This document shows, one piece after another, positions 1 through 7,305 of a DNA stretch of 64,000 nt; the stretch's first letter is position 1; every line of letters begins with the position of its first letter. A program made the position numbers and the translations under genes. Source of the stretch: Perlabentimonas gracilis. GTDB lineage: Bacteria; Bacteroidota; Bacteroidia; Bacteroidales; Tenuifilaceae. The notes beneath the pieces were generated by a model, which made no database searches, was not told the DNA's origin, and saw nothing but the letters and a program-made list of their open reading frames with translations. The stretch is from assembly GCF_011174675.1 (NCBI RefSeq), contig NZ_JAANIG010000017.1:1-64000 (forward strand), read 5' to 3'.

Positions 1-22
1 ATATGATGTAGGTGTAGTACAT
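1..22 (-). CDS. GIY-YIG protein, second copy, first codons only (runs off window)
   Basis: The complement of positions 22 to 1 reads ATG and then codes MYYTYII, identical to the start of the GIY-YIG gene at 150-416. The first ~99 bases of the window repeat positions 395-493, so this is the 5' end of a duplicated gene cut by the window edge. Nothing can be said about its integrity beyond seven codons. Confidence 0.6.
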
Positions 23-39
23 AGGATAGGGTATAAACG

Positions 40-66
40 AAAAAAGCCTCAGGAAGAGGCTTTTTA
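40..66 (-). terminator. Duplicated tRNA-Asp terminator
   Basis: A GCCTC/GAGGC stem with flanking A and T runs, identical to the terminator at 434-460. It is part of the segmental duplication and lies downstream of the truncated tRNA-Asp copy at 73-138. Confidence 0.6.
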
Positions 67-72
67 TATTGT

Positions 73-138
73 TGGCGGTCCGGACGAGACTCGAACTCGT
101 CTCGTCAACTTCAGTTGACGAGATGACAGGCATGTATT
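73..138 (-). pseudogene. Truncated tRNA-Asp copy with hairpin insert
   Basis: The 3' end of tRNA-Asp (CCA, discriminator G, acceptor strand and T-arm) is intact at 73-99. The 3' side of the anticodon stem and the variable loop are replaced by a 24-base perfect hairpin (100-123), followed by the anticodon-loop segment to about 138. The 5' half of the tRNA (D-arm and acceptor 5' strand) is missing and the 3' flank of the GIY-YIG gene follows. It cannot fold into a working tRNA. Confidence 0.7.
100..123. repeat. TCTCGTCA-type hairpin repeat inside tRNA copy
   Basis: A 10-bp perfect inverted repeat (TCTCGTCAAC / GTTGACGAGA) around a TTCA loop. The same arm words recur at 601-620, 716-735 and, outside any tRNA, at 26014-26034. 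Confidence 0.8.
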
Positions 139-149
139 ATTATGCTATA

Positions 150-416
150 TTATCCCAGCGGCGGGGCGATGTTATTGGGCGAGTTGATGAGCTTGTGGAT
201 GGACTTATCGTTGAGGCGTTTTATTCGCTTCTCCTCGATGATGGCCTCGCGCTTGGTGGTGTGCTGCTTTAGGTACACGAGCGCCCAAGGGCCCTTGCTG
301 GCCGTGAACCGACTCATGCCATTGTTGTGCTCCCAAAGCCTATGCTCAGGATCCTGCGTGATGCCCTTGTAGAAAATGTCGAGGCTCTGGCTCCATATGA
401 TGTAGGTGTAGTACAT
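150..416 (-). CDS. GIY-YIG domain protein (UvrC N-terminal-like)
   Basis: A small protein of 88 residues made up of a single GIY-YIG domain: YTYII near the N-terminus, FYKGITQDPEHRLWEHN with the catalytic-type Arg, and a Glu in the REAIIEEKRIKRL helix. I chose the ATG at 416 because family members begin MYYxYI; an upstream in-frame extension would read through the terminator and the tRNA. Such single-domain GIY-YIG proteins are common in Bacteroidota and often sit beside tRNA or rRNA genes; their role is not established. The gene lies directly downstream of tRNA-Asp and is part of a segment duplicated at the left window edge, which suggests spread together with the tRNA. Confidence 0.8.
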   Translation of the reverse strand: MYYTYIIWSQSLDIFYKGITQDPEHRLWEHNNGMSRFTASKGPWALVYLKQHTTKREAIIEEKRIKRLNDKSIHKLINSPNNIAPPLG

Positions 417-433
417 AGGATAGGGTATAAACG

Positions 434-460
434 AAAAAAGCCTCAGGAAGAGGCTTTTTA
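434..460 (-). terminator. Rho-independent terminator of tRNA-Asp
   Basis: On the minus strand a GAGGC/GCCTC stem extended by A-T pairs, loop TTCCT, is followed by a run of six T. It starts 7 bases after the CCA end of tRNA-Asp and separates it from the GIY-YIG gene. Confidence 0.85.
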
Positions 461-466
461 TATTGT

Positions 467-543
467 TGGCGGTCCGGACGAGACTCGAACTCGCGACCCC
501 ATGCGTGACAGGCATGTATTCTAACCAACTGAACTACCGGACC
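467..543 (-). tRNA. tRNA-Asp (GTC)
   Basis: A full cloverleaf can be drawn: a 7-bp acceptor stem GGTCCGG/CCGGACC, D-arm, a CATGC/GCATG anticodon stem around loop CTGTCAC (anticodon GTC), and a T-arm with TTCGAGT. The discriminator is G, as expected for tRNA-Asp, and the 3' CCA is encoded. It is the last and only intact unit of an array that also holds two decayed copies upstream (581-793), all behind one promoter at 833-862. Confidence 0.95.
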
Positions 544-580
544 AATATCTTTACAAGAACAATTTCAAACTAACTTTAAT

Positions 581-658
581 CCGGTCGAGCCTCGAACTCG
601 TCTCGTCACCAGTGACGAGATGACAGGCATGTATTCTAACCAACTGAACTACCGGACC
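581..658 (-). pseudogene. tRNA-Asp-like decayed copy with hairpin insert (copy 2)
   Basis: The T-arm (slightly mutated), anticodon loop, D-arm and 5' acceptor strand of tRNA-Asp can be recognised. The 3' anticodon stem and variable loop are replaced by the hairpin at 601-620. The 3' acceptor strand no longer matches and no CCA follows. With its flank it forms a 115-bp tandem repeat with copy 3. Confidence 0.75.
601..620. repeat. TCTCGTCA-type hairpin repeat
   Basis: A 9-bp inverted repeat TCTCGTCAC / GTGACGAGA with a 2-base centre, replacing the same 12 tRNA bases as in the other copies. Confidence 0.8.
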
Positions 659-695
659 AATATCTTTACAAGAACAATTTCAAACTAACTTTAAT

Positions 696-793
696 CCGAT
701 CGAGCCTCGAACTCGTCTCGTCACCAGTGACGAGATGACAGGCATGTATTCTAATCTCGGAAAACTTATTGTTTGACGAGAAACTACCGAACC
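696..793 (-). pseudogene. tRNA-Asp-like decayed copy with two inserts (copy 3)
   Basis: It shares the 115-bp repeat unit with copy 2, including the hairpin (716-735). A second element (755-781), starting TCTCG and ending TGACGAGA, replaces part of the D-arm. It is the first unit after the promoter and cannot be a functional tRNA. Confidence 0.7.
716..735. repeat. TCTCGTCA-type hairpin repeat
   Basis: Identical to 601-620, in copy 3 of the tRNA-Asp array. Confidence 0.8.
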
Positions 794-832
794 AATGTTG
801 TTTTAAAGAACGTGTCTCTGTTTTTGACGGTG

Positions 833-862
833 CAAAGATAAATCTTCTTTTTATTTCTGCAA
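833..862 (-). promoter_or_regulatory. Bacteroidota-type promoter of the tRNA-Asp array
   Basis: On the minus strand TTG (862-860) is followed by exactly 19 bases and then TATCTTTG (840-833), a full match to the Bacteroidota consensus TTG-N19-TAnnTTTG. Transcription from here would pass through copies 3 and 2 before the intact tRNA-Asp. Confidence 0.8.
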
Positions 863-880
863 TACCTTTTTCAAAAAAAA

Positions 881-1414
881 TTACAATTTAAAGAAACTAA
901 AATGAACATTTCCGTAATTTCTAGTTTCCTTGTAATTGTTGAGTTTCGACAGATCTGTTCGTTTTGAATGTTCAATAATTAGCAACCCATTGTCTTTGAG
1001 GAGGGTATTCTGGAAAACTAGGTCCGGAATGGTCTCAATACCCTTAAACTCGTAGGGAGGATCCGCAAAAATGATATCGAACTGAATTCTGCAGTTTTTT
1101 AAAAATTTGTAAGCATCGTGCCTAATGGGAGTAATCTGATCTAAGTTTAGCTCCTTAATAACCGATCGTATAAAGTTAAAATGCGAGTGGTTCATCTCCA
1201 CAAGGTGTATGCTTTGGCATCCCCTCGAGGCAAATTCAAAGCTAATGCTACCTGTGCCAGAGAAAATGTCCAGTATGGCAATCCTATCAAAATCATAGCT
1301 ATTTGATAGGATATTAAAAAGCCCCTCCTTGGCAATATCTGTAGTTGGACGGGCTTTTATACTTTTGGGAGGGCTAAATATTCGCCCTTTGTACATTCCA
1401 CTTACTATACGCAT
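881..1414 (-). CDS. rsmD: 16S rRNA (guanine(966)-N2)-methyltransferase RsmD
   Basis: A protein of 177 residues, the usual size for RsmD, which methylates G966 of 16S rRNA in the 30S subunit using S-adenosylmethionine. The N-terminal RIVSGxxKGR and RPTTDIAKEGLFN segments, the SAM-binding ILDIFSGTGSISFE loop (about residues 47-60) and the catalytic FADPPYEF motif (near residue 116) are all present. Its start overlaps the end of the DUF3822 gene by 10 bases, so the two are probably co-translated, an arrangement common in this phylum. Confidence 0.93.
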   Translation of the reverse strand: MRIVSGMYKGRIFSPPKSIKARPTTDIAKEGLFNILSNSYDFDRIAILDIFSGTGSISFEFASRGCQSIHLVEMNHSHFNFIRSVIKELNLDQITPIRHDAYKFLKNCRIQFDIIFADPPYEFKGIETIPDLVFQNTLLKDNGLLIIEHSKRTDLSKLNNYKETRNYGNVHFSFFKL

Positions 1415-2256
1415 AGCGATAGATTGAAAAGAGTTGCATACTGCACTTTGTGTTGGCTTAGCTGATAGCTAAAGTGTGAATGTTTTATGCTATCCTCCTG
1501 CTTCACCAATTTAAAGAATCGGGTAAGTAATGAAGTGGTATCATTATCTTGGGTGCCGAAAGTTCCCAGCTGAGTTATTTCAACATCAGCAGGTGCAATT
1601 TTTAGCTCATTGCAGATGTTAACCAGATGGTAGGTTGTTTCCTCTGCACTTACAAGTTTTATTGATCCCGAGTGCATCAGTTTCTCCCCGTTTGATAGGT
1701 TTGCTGTGGCAAAACCATTGTAAATAGCCAATGTTAGCTGAGGTGTGTGTCTGATTTTATTTTTAGATAGATGAAAGCTTAAAGGTGCGCTTCCGCTGCT
1801 CACTATGTTTGTTTTGGGGTGAACCGCAATGAAATTAGCCGAGAGTGTTGACGGAATGCTAAAGATACATATCACATCATTGTCGATGCTATGGTATCTT
1901 ATCTCTTCCAAGTCCTCAATACGATGCGAGAGTGAAAGGATTTGTTTTGCTTTTTGGGGATCAAAAAACTTTTGCGGAATTAACGCATACCGGGGGGAAT
2001 CGAAACACAGGTTAATCTTTTTGAATGGCTTTATAATCCAGTCGTAGAGGCTAAGAATATATTTAACCCGATCGTTCCAGTCATCAACGAAAGCAACAGG
2101 ATGTTCAAAGGCATTATCGCCAAGGGCAATAAAAAGGTTGCGCGTTAAATCCTTTACGCAAAAAGAAAATCCATTCAGGGATACCTGAATGGATAATTCG
2201 TATGATTCGGTACGGAATGGATCAAAGGTTTCGTCGAAAAGTTCAAACTTTTGCAT
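1405..2256 (-). CDS. DUF3822 family protein
   Basis: A protein of 283 residues matching the Bacteroidota-specific DUF3822 family, which is usually found just upstream of rsmD, as here. The fold has been suggested to resemble ASKHA-type (PilM-like) proteins, but the function is unknown. No signal peptide or membrane segment is visible. It overlaps rsmD by 10 bases and follows the pilin-like gene by 12 bases, so the three probably form one operon. Confidence 0.8.
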   Translation of the reverse strand: MQKFELFDETFDPFRTESYELSIQVSLNGFSFCVKDLTRNLFIALGDNAFEHPVAFVDDWNDRVKYILSLYDWIIKPFKKINLCFDSPRYALIPQKFFDPQKAKQILSLSHRIEDLEEIRYHSIDNDVICIFSIPSTLSANFIAVHPKTNIVSSGSAPLSFHLSKNKIRHTPQLTLAIYNGFATANLSNGEKLMHSGSIKLVSAEETTYHLVNICNELKIAPADVEITQLGTFGTQDNDTTSLLTRFFKLVKQEDSIKHSHFSYQLSQHKVQYATLFNLSLCV

Positions 2257-2268
2257 AGTTACCTCATC

Positions 2269-2871
2269 CTATTCCCAGTTTCCAGCATTGTTTGTAGCTT
2301 GAGTTAGCGATCCAACCTGTAGACCAGGGAAACGCTCCAACTTTTTCCTAAGGTCATTTTCGTTAACTACAAGTTGACGGTCAAGTCCTTTTAGAAGTAC
2401 GTCGTTGTGTACTTTTGCTTCGAAAACCTTTATCTTTAGACCGGAACCCGTTAATAGTTCTCCTGCTCCTAGCTCAAACTGTGCACCACCGGTATAGGGA
2501 ACGAGACGAAGTGAATCAACTGGGTATCCCTTTTTGAATAAGCTGTCGAGTACGCTAATTGTAACTGTATCGCGACGAACAAGCCCTTGGGCAACGGCAA
2601 GGGAGTCGTCCATTGAACCAATTTGCCTAACCACGCGAAATGAGTCGTACTTAACAAAATTGATAAGCGTATCGAAACTCCCGGTGAATTTGTTGTGTTC
2701 AGAACGATATGCTAATTGAGCCGTTCTAATATCTTTTAAACGATTGATGGTTTTTGCATATCTTTTATCCTTCTCGTTGTTGAAACGAATAGGGTTCATA
2801 ATGCTTTCAAATACCAGATACGATAAAACCACTATGAGAACTAGTAGCAGAATTTGATAAACGGTTTTCAT
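2269..2871 (-). CDS. Membrane-anchored pilin-like protein of unknown function
   Basis: A protein of 200 residues from the ATG at 2871; a TTG nine bases upstream is a less likely start. A single hydrophobic helix (about residues 5-23) is followed by RLKDIRTAQLAYRSEHNKF, which resembles the first helix of type IV pilin-like subunits, and then a mixed soluble domain. I do not recognise a named family. Its position next to DUF3822, a possible PilM-like protein, hints at a small envelope assembly; that is inference. Confidence 0.65.
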   Translation of the reverse strand: MKTVYQILLLVLIVVLSYLVFESIMNPIRFNNEKDKRYAKTINRLKDIRTAQLAYRSEHNKFTGSFDTLINFVKYDSFRVVRQIGSMDDSLAVAQGLVRRDTVTISVLDSLFKKGYPVDSLRLVPYTGGAQFELGAGELLTGSGLKIKVFEAKVHNDVLLKGLDRQLVVNENDLRKKLERFPGLQVGSLTQATNNAGNWE

Positions 2872-2959
2872 TTTACTCAATTTAATTTAAGTTTGCCTGC
2901 AAATTTATAAACATATAATTAAATTCTAACACCTAAAGTAAATTTTATTCACGATTGTA

Positions 2960-4387
2960 ATGAAAAAAGACGCTCTGGAAAAATCTCTTATTAAAAGCAT
3001 AGGGTTTGAGTTGACTAAAAGCCAGGAGGTTACATCGCATATGCTTGCTCGGTTTTTTACCGATAGAAGTGACCGTCAGATCTTTCTGTTGAAGGGCTAT
3101 GCAGGAACTGGTAAAACAACACTTATAGCGGCGTGCGTAAGAGCGTTACTAGTTCAAGGTGTAAAGGTTGTGCTTTTGGCACCAACTGGTCGTGCAGCCA
3201 AGGTTTTATCGCAGTATTCTGGATACCCTGCCTATACCATTCATAAGTGGATATATCGGCAGCAGTCGCAGAAGGAGGCTATTGGGCGTTTTGTACTTAA
3301 CCAGAATAAGGGAAGCAACACCATTTTCATTGTTGATGAGGCTTCGATGATTAATAATTCCTCGGCCGAGGACTCGTCGTTTGGGACGGGTAATGTGCTT
3401 GAGGACTTGATGCAATTTATAGATGATGGTGATAATTGCCGGTTAATGCTAGTTGGCGATCAGGCGCAGCTTCCACCCGTTAGGCTCGACCTAAGCCCTG
3501 CGCTAGATAAGCGTGTACTAGAGAGTTATGGTTATGAAGTTACTGAAATCACTCTCGATGAGGTGGTGAGGCAAGCGGCTGATTCGGGCGTATTGAGCAA
3601 TGCAACATCATTGCGTACTTACATTGCCAAAAACCATATCGAAATTCCCAAATTTCAACTTCTTGGGTTCGATGACATTGTTCGCCTTTCGGGAGTTGAT
3701 TTGGTGGAAACCCTTGAGACCAGCTACTCAAAGGTTGGAATTGAAGATACCATAGTTATAAGCTACTCCAACAAGCGCGCAAACAAGTACAATCAGGGGA
3801 TTCGTAATCAAATACTATGGCGCGAGGAGGAGCTATCCATAGGCGATTTGCTTATGGTGGTGCGAAATAACTACTTTTGGGTTGAGAAGGTGCCCGATGT
3901 AAATTTTATAGCCAATGGAGATATTGTTGAAGTAGTTAGAATTAGAGGAGTTAAAGAGCTACACGGTTTTCGTTTTGCAGAGGTAACAGTAAGGCTAGCC
4001 GACTATCAGCAGCAGGAACTTGACGTTTTTATTATGCTCGATACCCTTGCTCTCGATGGACCTGCGCTCCCCTCTAGCCGATCTAACGAACTATTCGAAA
4101 GCGTTTCGCTCGATTATGCCGATGAGATTAATAAGAGGAATCGTTTTAAAAAAATAAAGTCCGACCCATACTTCAATGCCCTGCAAGTAAAGTTTGCCTA
4201 CGCGGTAACCTGCCACAAGGCACAGGGCGGACAGTGGAAGCATGTGTATATCGATCAAGGTTTTTTTCGCGAAGATATGATAAGTAAGGAGTACCTTCGA
4301 TGGCTTTACACTGCATTAACCCGAGCAACCGAAAAGGTTTATCTGGTGAATTTTGCTAAAGATTTTTTTGTTAGCGATTTTGCCTAA
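2960..4387 (+). CDS. ATP-dependent DNA helicase, RecD2-like (SF1B)
   Basis: A protein of 475 residues. Walker A GYAGTGKTT lies near residue 48, a VLLAPTGRAAKVL motif Ia near 80, Walker B FIVDEASMI near 124, and VGDQAQLPPV (motif III) near 162. The C-terminal UvrD-like part has TCHKAQGGQW and YTALTRA. This is the short RecD2/TraA-like form found in Bacteroidota, without the long N-terminal HhH region of RecD2. It should unwind DNA 5' to 3' during repair or replication restart. It is transcribed away from the pilin-like gene across an 88-base gap. Confidence 0.88.
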   Translation: MKKDALEKSLIKSIGFELTKSQEVTSHMLARFFTDRSDRQIFLLKGYAGTGKTTLIAACVRALLVQGVKVVLLAPTGRAAKVLSQYSGYPAYTIHKWIYRQQSQKEAIGRFVLNQNKGSNTIFIVDEASMINNSSAEDSSFGTGNVLEDLMQFIDDGDNCRLMLVGDQAQLPPVRLDLSPALDKRVLESYGYEVTEITLDEVVRQAADSGVLSNATSLRTYIAKNHIEIPKFQLLGFDDIVRLSGVDLVETLETSYSKVGIEDTIVISYSNKRANKYNQGIRNQILWREEELSIGDLLMVVRNNYFWVEKVPDVNFIANGDIVEVVRIRGVKELHGFRFAEVTVRLADYQQQELDVFIMLDTLALDGPALPSSRSNELFESVSLDYADEINKRNRFKKIKSDPYFNALQVKFAYAVTCHKAQGGQWKHVYIDQGFFREDMISKEYLRWLYTALTRATEKVYLVNFAKDFFVSDFA

Positions 4388-4504
4388 AGTCTAATAGGGC
4401 ATATTTAACTTGATATTTGCCACAAAAGCTATAAACGAGCTATAAACCGTAGTAATCCCAAAATAAATCCCTAAATTTACCTTGCTAACAAAATTTTTGC
4501 CGCA

Positions 4505-7234
4505 ATGAAAAACAAACGCTCCATTCGTCAAAAGATAATTCTTTACATCTTATCGGTATTCTCCTTTTTTTATGTGGTTTCCATTGGCTACATTGTTGTT
4601 AACTCTCGCCAAACCATTCTGAACGAAACGCTAGAAAAAACAGAACTACTGGCTGAAAATTCTGCTAGTGAGATCAGCCGATTTATCGAGAAGAACATAA
4701 CCATCACACGAACTTTGGCTCAGGCTCTCAGTGTATATCAGCAAATGCCTAGCGAGCAATGGACTGAGCTATACCTAAAGATGTACGAGCCAGTTTTAGA
4801 AGCAAACCCACACGTATACATTTTGTGGGATAGCTGGGAGTACTATGGTTTTGTTCCCAACTACAACAAGGAATTTGGGCGAATCCTAATGTATGTGCTG
4901 CGCGAAGATAACAATACGTTTACCAGCGCAAAGGAGGAAAGAAGTATGGATGGCGATCCAGATTTATATGGAGCGTTTAAGAGGGGAAATGCCGATGATG
5001 TTTGGGAGCCATACCTCGATGTGGTTGAGGACGGATCACGAGAGGCAAGAATGATGACCACAATTGCCTCGCCAATACAAATTGATGGGCGGTTCATGGG
5101 GCTAATTGGACTAGACCTGGAACTTACCGCTCTGCAGGATTTGGTTAGCAAGGTGGAGACGCTTGAGGGTGGTTTTGCCTTTCTGCTTTCGTACGAGGGT
5201 ATTGTTGCTGGGCACCCCAATAGCGAGCTTATTAGTAAAAGTATTGGTGACCTCTACCCTAATGTGGCTGAGCAGGAGAAGATTATCGACAGAGTTCAAA
5301 AGGGCGAGGAGTTTACCTTTGTGCGCACCGAGGTGGATGGTAGTACCCACTACATGTTTTTTACACCGGTTTTGGTTGATGGAATTGATAAGAGTTGGTC
5401 ACTGGCCATTTCAATACCCTATCGTCAGGTTATGAAAACAGCCAATAGTATGCTGTACATATCGCTTGCAGTAGGTCTAGTCGCTTTATTGGTTATTGTA
5501 ATTATCCTTATCTTAATTTCAAATAGCCTTACTAAACCCATAGTTGGAATTACCAATTCGCTCAAATGGATGGCCAATGGTGAGATATCAAAGGATTTGG
5601 TGCTTGATATCAAATCGAATGATGAGATAGAGGAGATGGCCGAGGCATTCAATCGATCTATCGATGGGCTAAACCAAAAAACTTCGTTTGCACTCGATAT
5701 AGGTAATGGACAGCTGGAGAGTAGCCTAGAGTTGCTAAGCGAAAAGGATATACTGGGTACTTCGCTAATTGATATGCGAAATAGCCTTAAGCAGGCAAAG
5801 GTTGACGAGGAGAAGAGGAAGGAGGAGGATCGGAAGCGTGCCTGGGCCAACGAAGGTTTTGCCAAGTTTGCCGATATTCTCCGGCACAACAACGACGATA
5901 TCCAGCAGCTTTCCGATGATATTGTGAAGAATGTGGTGAAATACCTCGAGGCCAATCAAGCTGCCATGTTTGTTTTGAACGATGAGGAGCGTGGCGAGAA
6001 ATACTTCGAGCTACTATCGGCTTACGCTTGGGATCGTAAAAAGTATCTCAATAAAAAGATAGATACGAAGGAGGGGCTTATTGGAGCCTGTGCCCTTGAG
6101 AAAGAAACCATTCAACTAACCGAAATTCCTGAGGATTATGTCGAGATCACCTCAGGCTTAGGAAAGGCTACTCCACGTTATGTAATTTTGGTCCCCCTTA
6201 AGCATGAAGATAATGTGCTGGGAGTAATCGAAATGGCATCGTTTAATGTTTTTGAGCCCTTTGAGGTTGAATTCCTTGAGCGAATAGCCGAGAGCATTGC
6301 ATCAACCTTACTTTCGGTTAGGATTAACGCCAAAACCAAGATGCTTCTGGAGCAATCGCAACAACAAGCCGAGGAGATGCAGGCACAGGAAGAGGAGATG
6401 CGACAGAATATGGAGGAGCTGCAGGCCACCCAGGAAGAGATGGAGCGCAAGCGATCTGAGCAGGAAAAAATTCAGCAGGAGCTGCAGCAGGAGTTAACCT
6501 TACTGAATGCGCTAATGGACAATATCCCCGATTATATATACTTTAAAGATGACCGAAGCCGTTTCATCCGCATAAGCAAGTCGATGGTGAAACTCTTTAA
6601 TGCCGATAGTCCCGAGGAGCTGGTGGGTAAGTCCGATTTTGATTTCCACACCAAGGATAATGCTCAAAAGTTTTATAATGAGGAGCAGGTGATTATGCAT
6701 TCAAAAACTGCAATTGTTGATAGGGTTGCACGCGAAACTTTTGATGATGGTAAGGATAACTGGGTATCGGCCACCAAAATGCCTTTGTTCGATATGGATG
6801 GTAGGGTAGTAGGTACGTGGGGTATAAGCCGTATTATTACCGATTTGAAAGAGGCGGAGCAAAACCTCGAAAACCTAGCCCAGCAGGTTGAGGAGTACCA
6901 AGCCTTTGTTAAGATTGTTGACTCATCCTCATGCGTGGTGGAGTACAGCCCAAAGGGTGAGATTATTCGGGCCAACGATCAGTTTTCAAGTATTATTGGC
7001 TTGCCAGCCAACGATTTGATTGGAAAGCATCACTCCGAACTATACAGCTTACTGGGAGGCAAACAGGCCGAAAGCAAATCGCTGTGGGCCGATTTAAGCA
7101 AGGGCATTGTTAGACATCAGCTATTTAAAGCTAAGGTAGATAAGATCGAGATAACCCTAACTGAAACCTATTCGCCCATAACCGATGCAACGGGCAATGT
7201 GGTGAAAGTCATTGCCATTGCTGCAAAGGTATAG
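4505..7234 (+). CDS. Large membrane sensor: dCache-HAMP-GAF-coiled coil-PAS-PAS, no output domain
   Basis: A protein of 909 residues. TM1 (about 10-30) and TM2 (about 315-340) flank an extracytoplasmic dCache-like ligand domain. They are followed by a HAMP segment (about 340-395), a GAF domain (about 455-610), a Gln/Glu-rich coiled coil (about 615-665) and two PAS domains (about 665-790 and 795-909). No HisKA, HATPase, GGDEF, MCP signalling hairpin or phosphatase follows; the protein ends inside or just after PAS2. It may signal through a partner; two unlinked histidine kinases are in the window. It is a single gene followed by a bidirectional terminator. Confidence 0.8.
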   Translation: MKNKRSIRQKIILYILSVFSFFYVVSIGYIVVNSRQTILNETLEKTELLAENSASEISRFIEKNITITRTLAQALSVYQQMPSEQWTELYLKMYEPVLEANPHVYILWDSWEYYGFVPNYNKEFGRILMYVLREDNNTFTSAKEERSMDGDPDLYGAFKRGNADDVWEPYLDVVEDGSREARMMTTIASPIQIDGRFMGLIGLDLELTALQDLVSKVETLEGGFAFLLSYEGIVAGHPNSELISKSIGDLYPNVAEQEKIIDRVQKGEEFTFVRTEVDGSTHYMFFTPVLVDGIDKSWSLAISIPYRQVMKTANSMLYISLAVGLVALLVIVIILILISNSLTKPIVGITNSLKWMANGEISKDLVLDIKSNDEIEEMAEAFNRSIDGLNQKTSFALDIGNGQLESSLELLSEKDILGTSLIDMRNSLKQAKVDEEKRKEEDRKRAWANEGFAKFADILRHNNDDIQQLSDDIVKNVVKYLEANQAAMFVLNDEERGEKYFELLSAYAWDRKKYLNKKIDTKEGLIGACALEKETIQLTEIPEDYVEITSGLGKATPRYVILVPLKHEDNVLGVIEMASFNVFEPFEVEFLERIAESIASTLLSVRINAKTKMLLEQSQQQAEEMQAQEEEMRQNMEELQATQEEMERKRSEQEKIQQELQQELTLLNALMDNIPDYIYFKDDRSRFIRISKSMVKLFNADSPEELVGKSDFDFHTKDNAQKFYNEEQVIMHSKTAIVDRVARETFDDGKDNWVSATKMPLFDMDGRVVGTWGISRIITDLKEAEQNLENLAQQVEEYQAFVKIVDSSSCVVEYSPKGEIIRANDQFSSIIGLPANDLIGKHHSELYSLLGGKQAESKSLWADLSKGIVRHQLFKAKVDKIEITLTETYSPITDATGNVVKVIAIAAKV

Positions 7235-7254
7235 TATATCAAAGTAAAGTAAAC

Positions 7255-7288
7255 AAAAAGGGGAGCCAAATTTTTGATTCCCCTTTTT
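7255..7288. terminator. Bidirectional terminator
   Basis: A perfect 10-bp inverted repeat AAAAAGGGGA / TCCCCTTTTT with a 14-base loop between two convergent genes. It gives a T tract on both strands. Confidence 0.85.
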
Positions 7289-7305
7289 GGTGCTTCCCAT
7301 TTCGA

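Noticed and set aside
581-793. Two additional functional tRNA-Asp genes
   Set aside because: The anticodon stem 3' side is replaced by a hairpin, the acceptor 3' strand does not pair, and no CCA is encoded.
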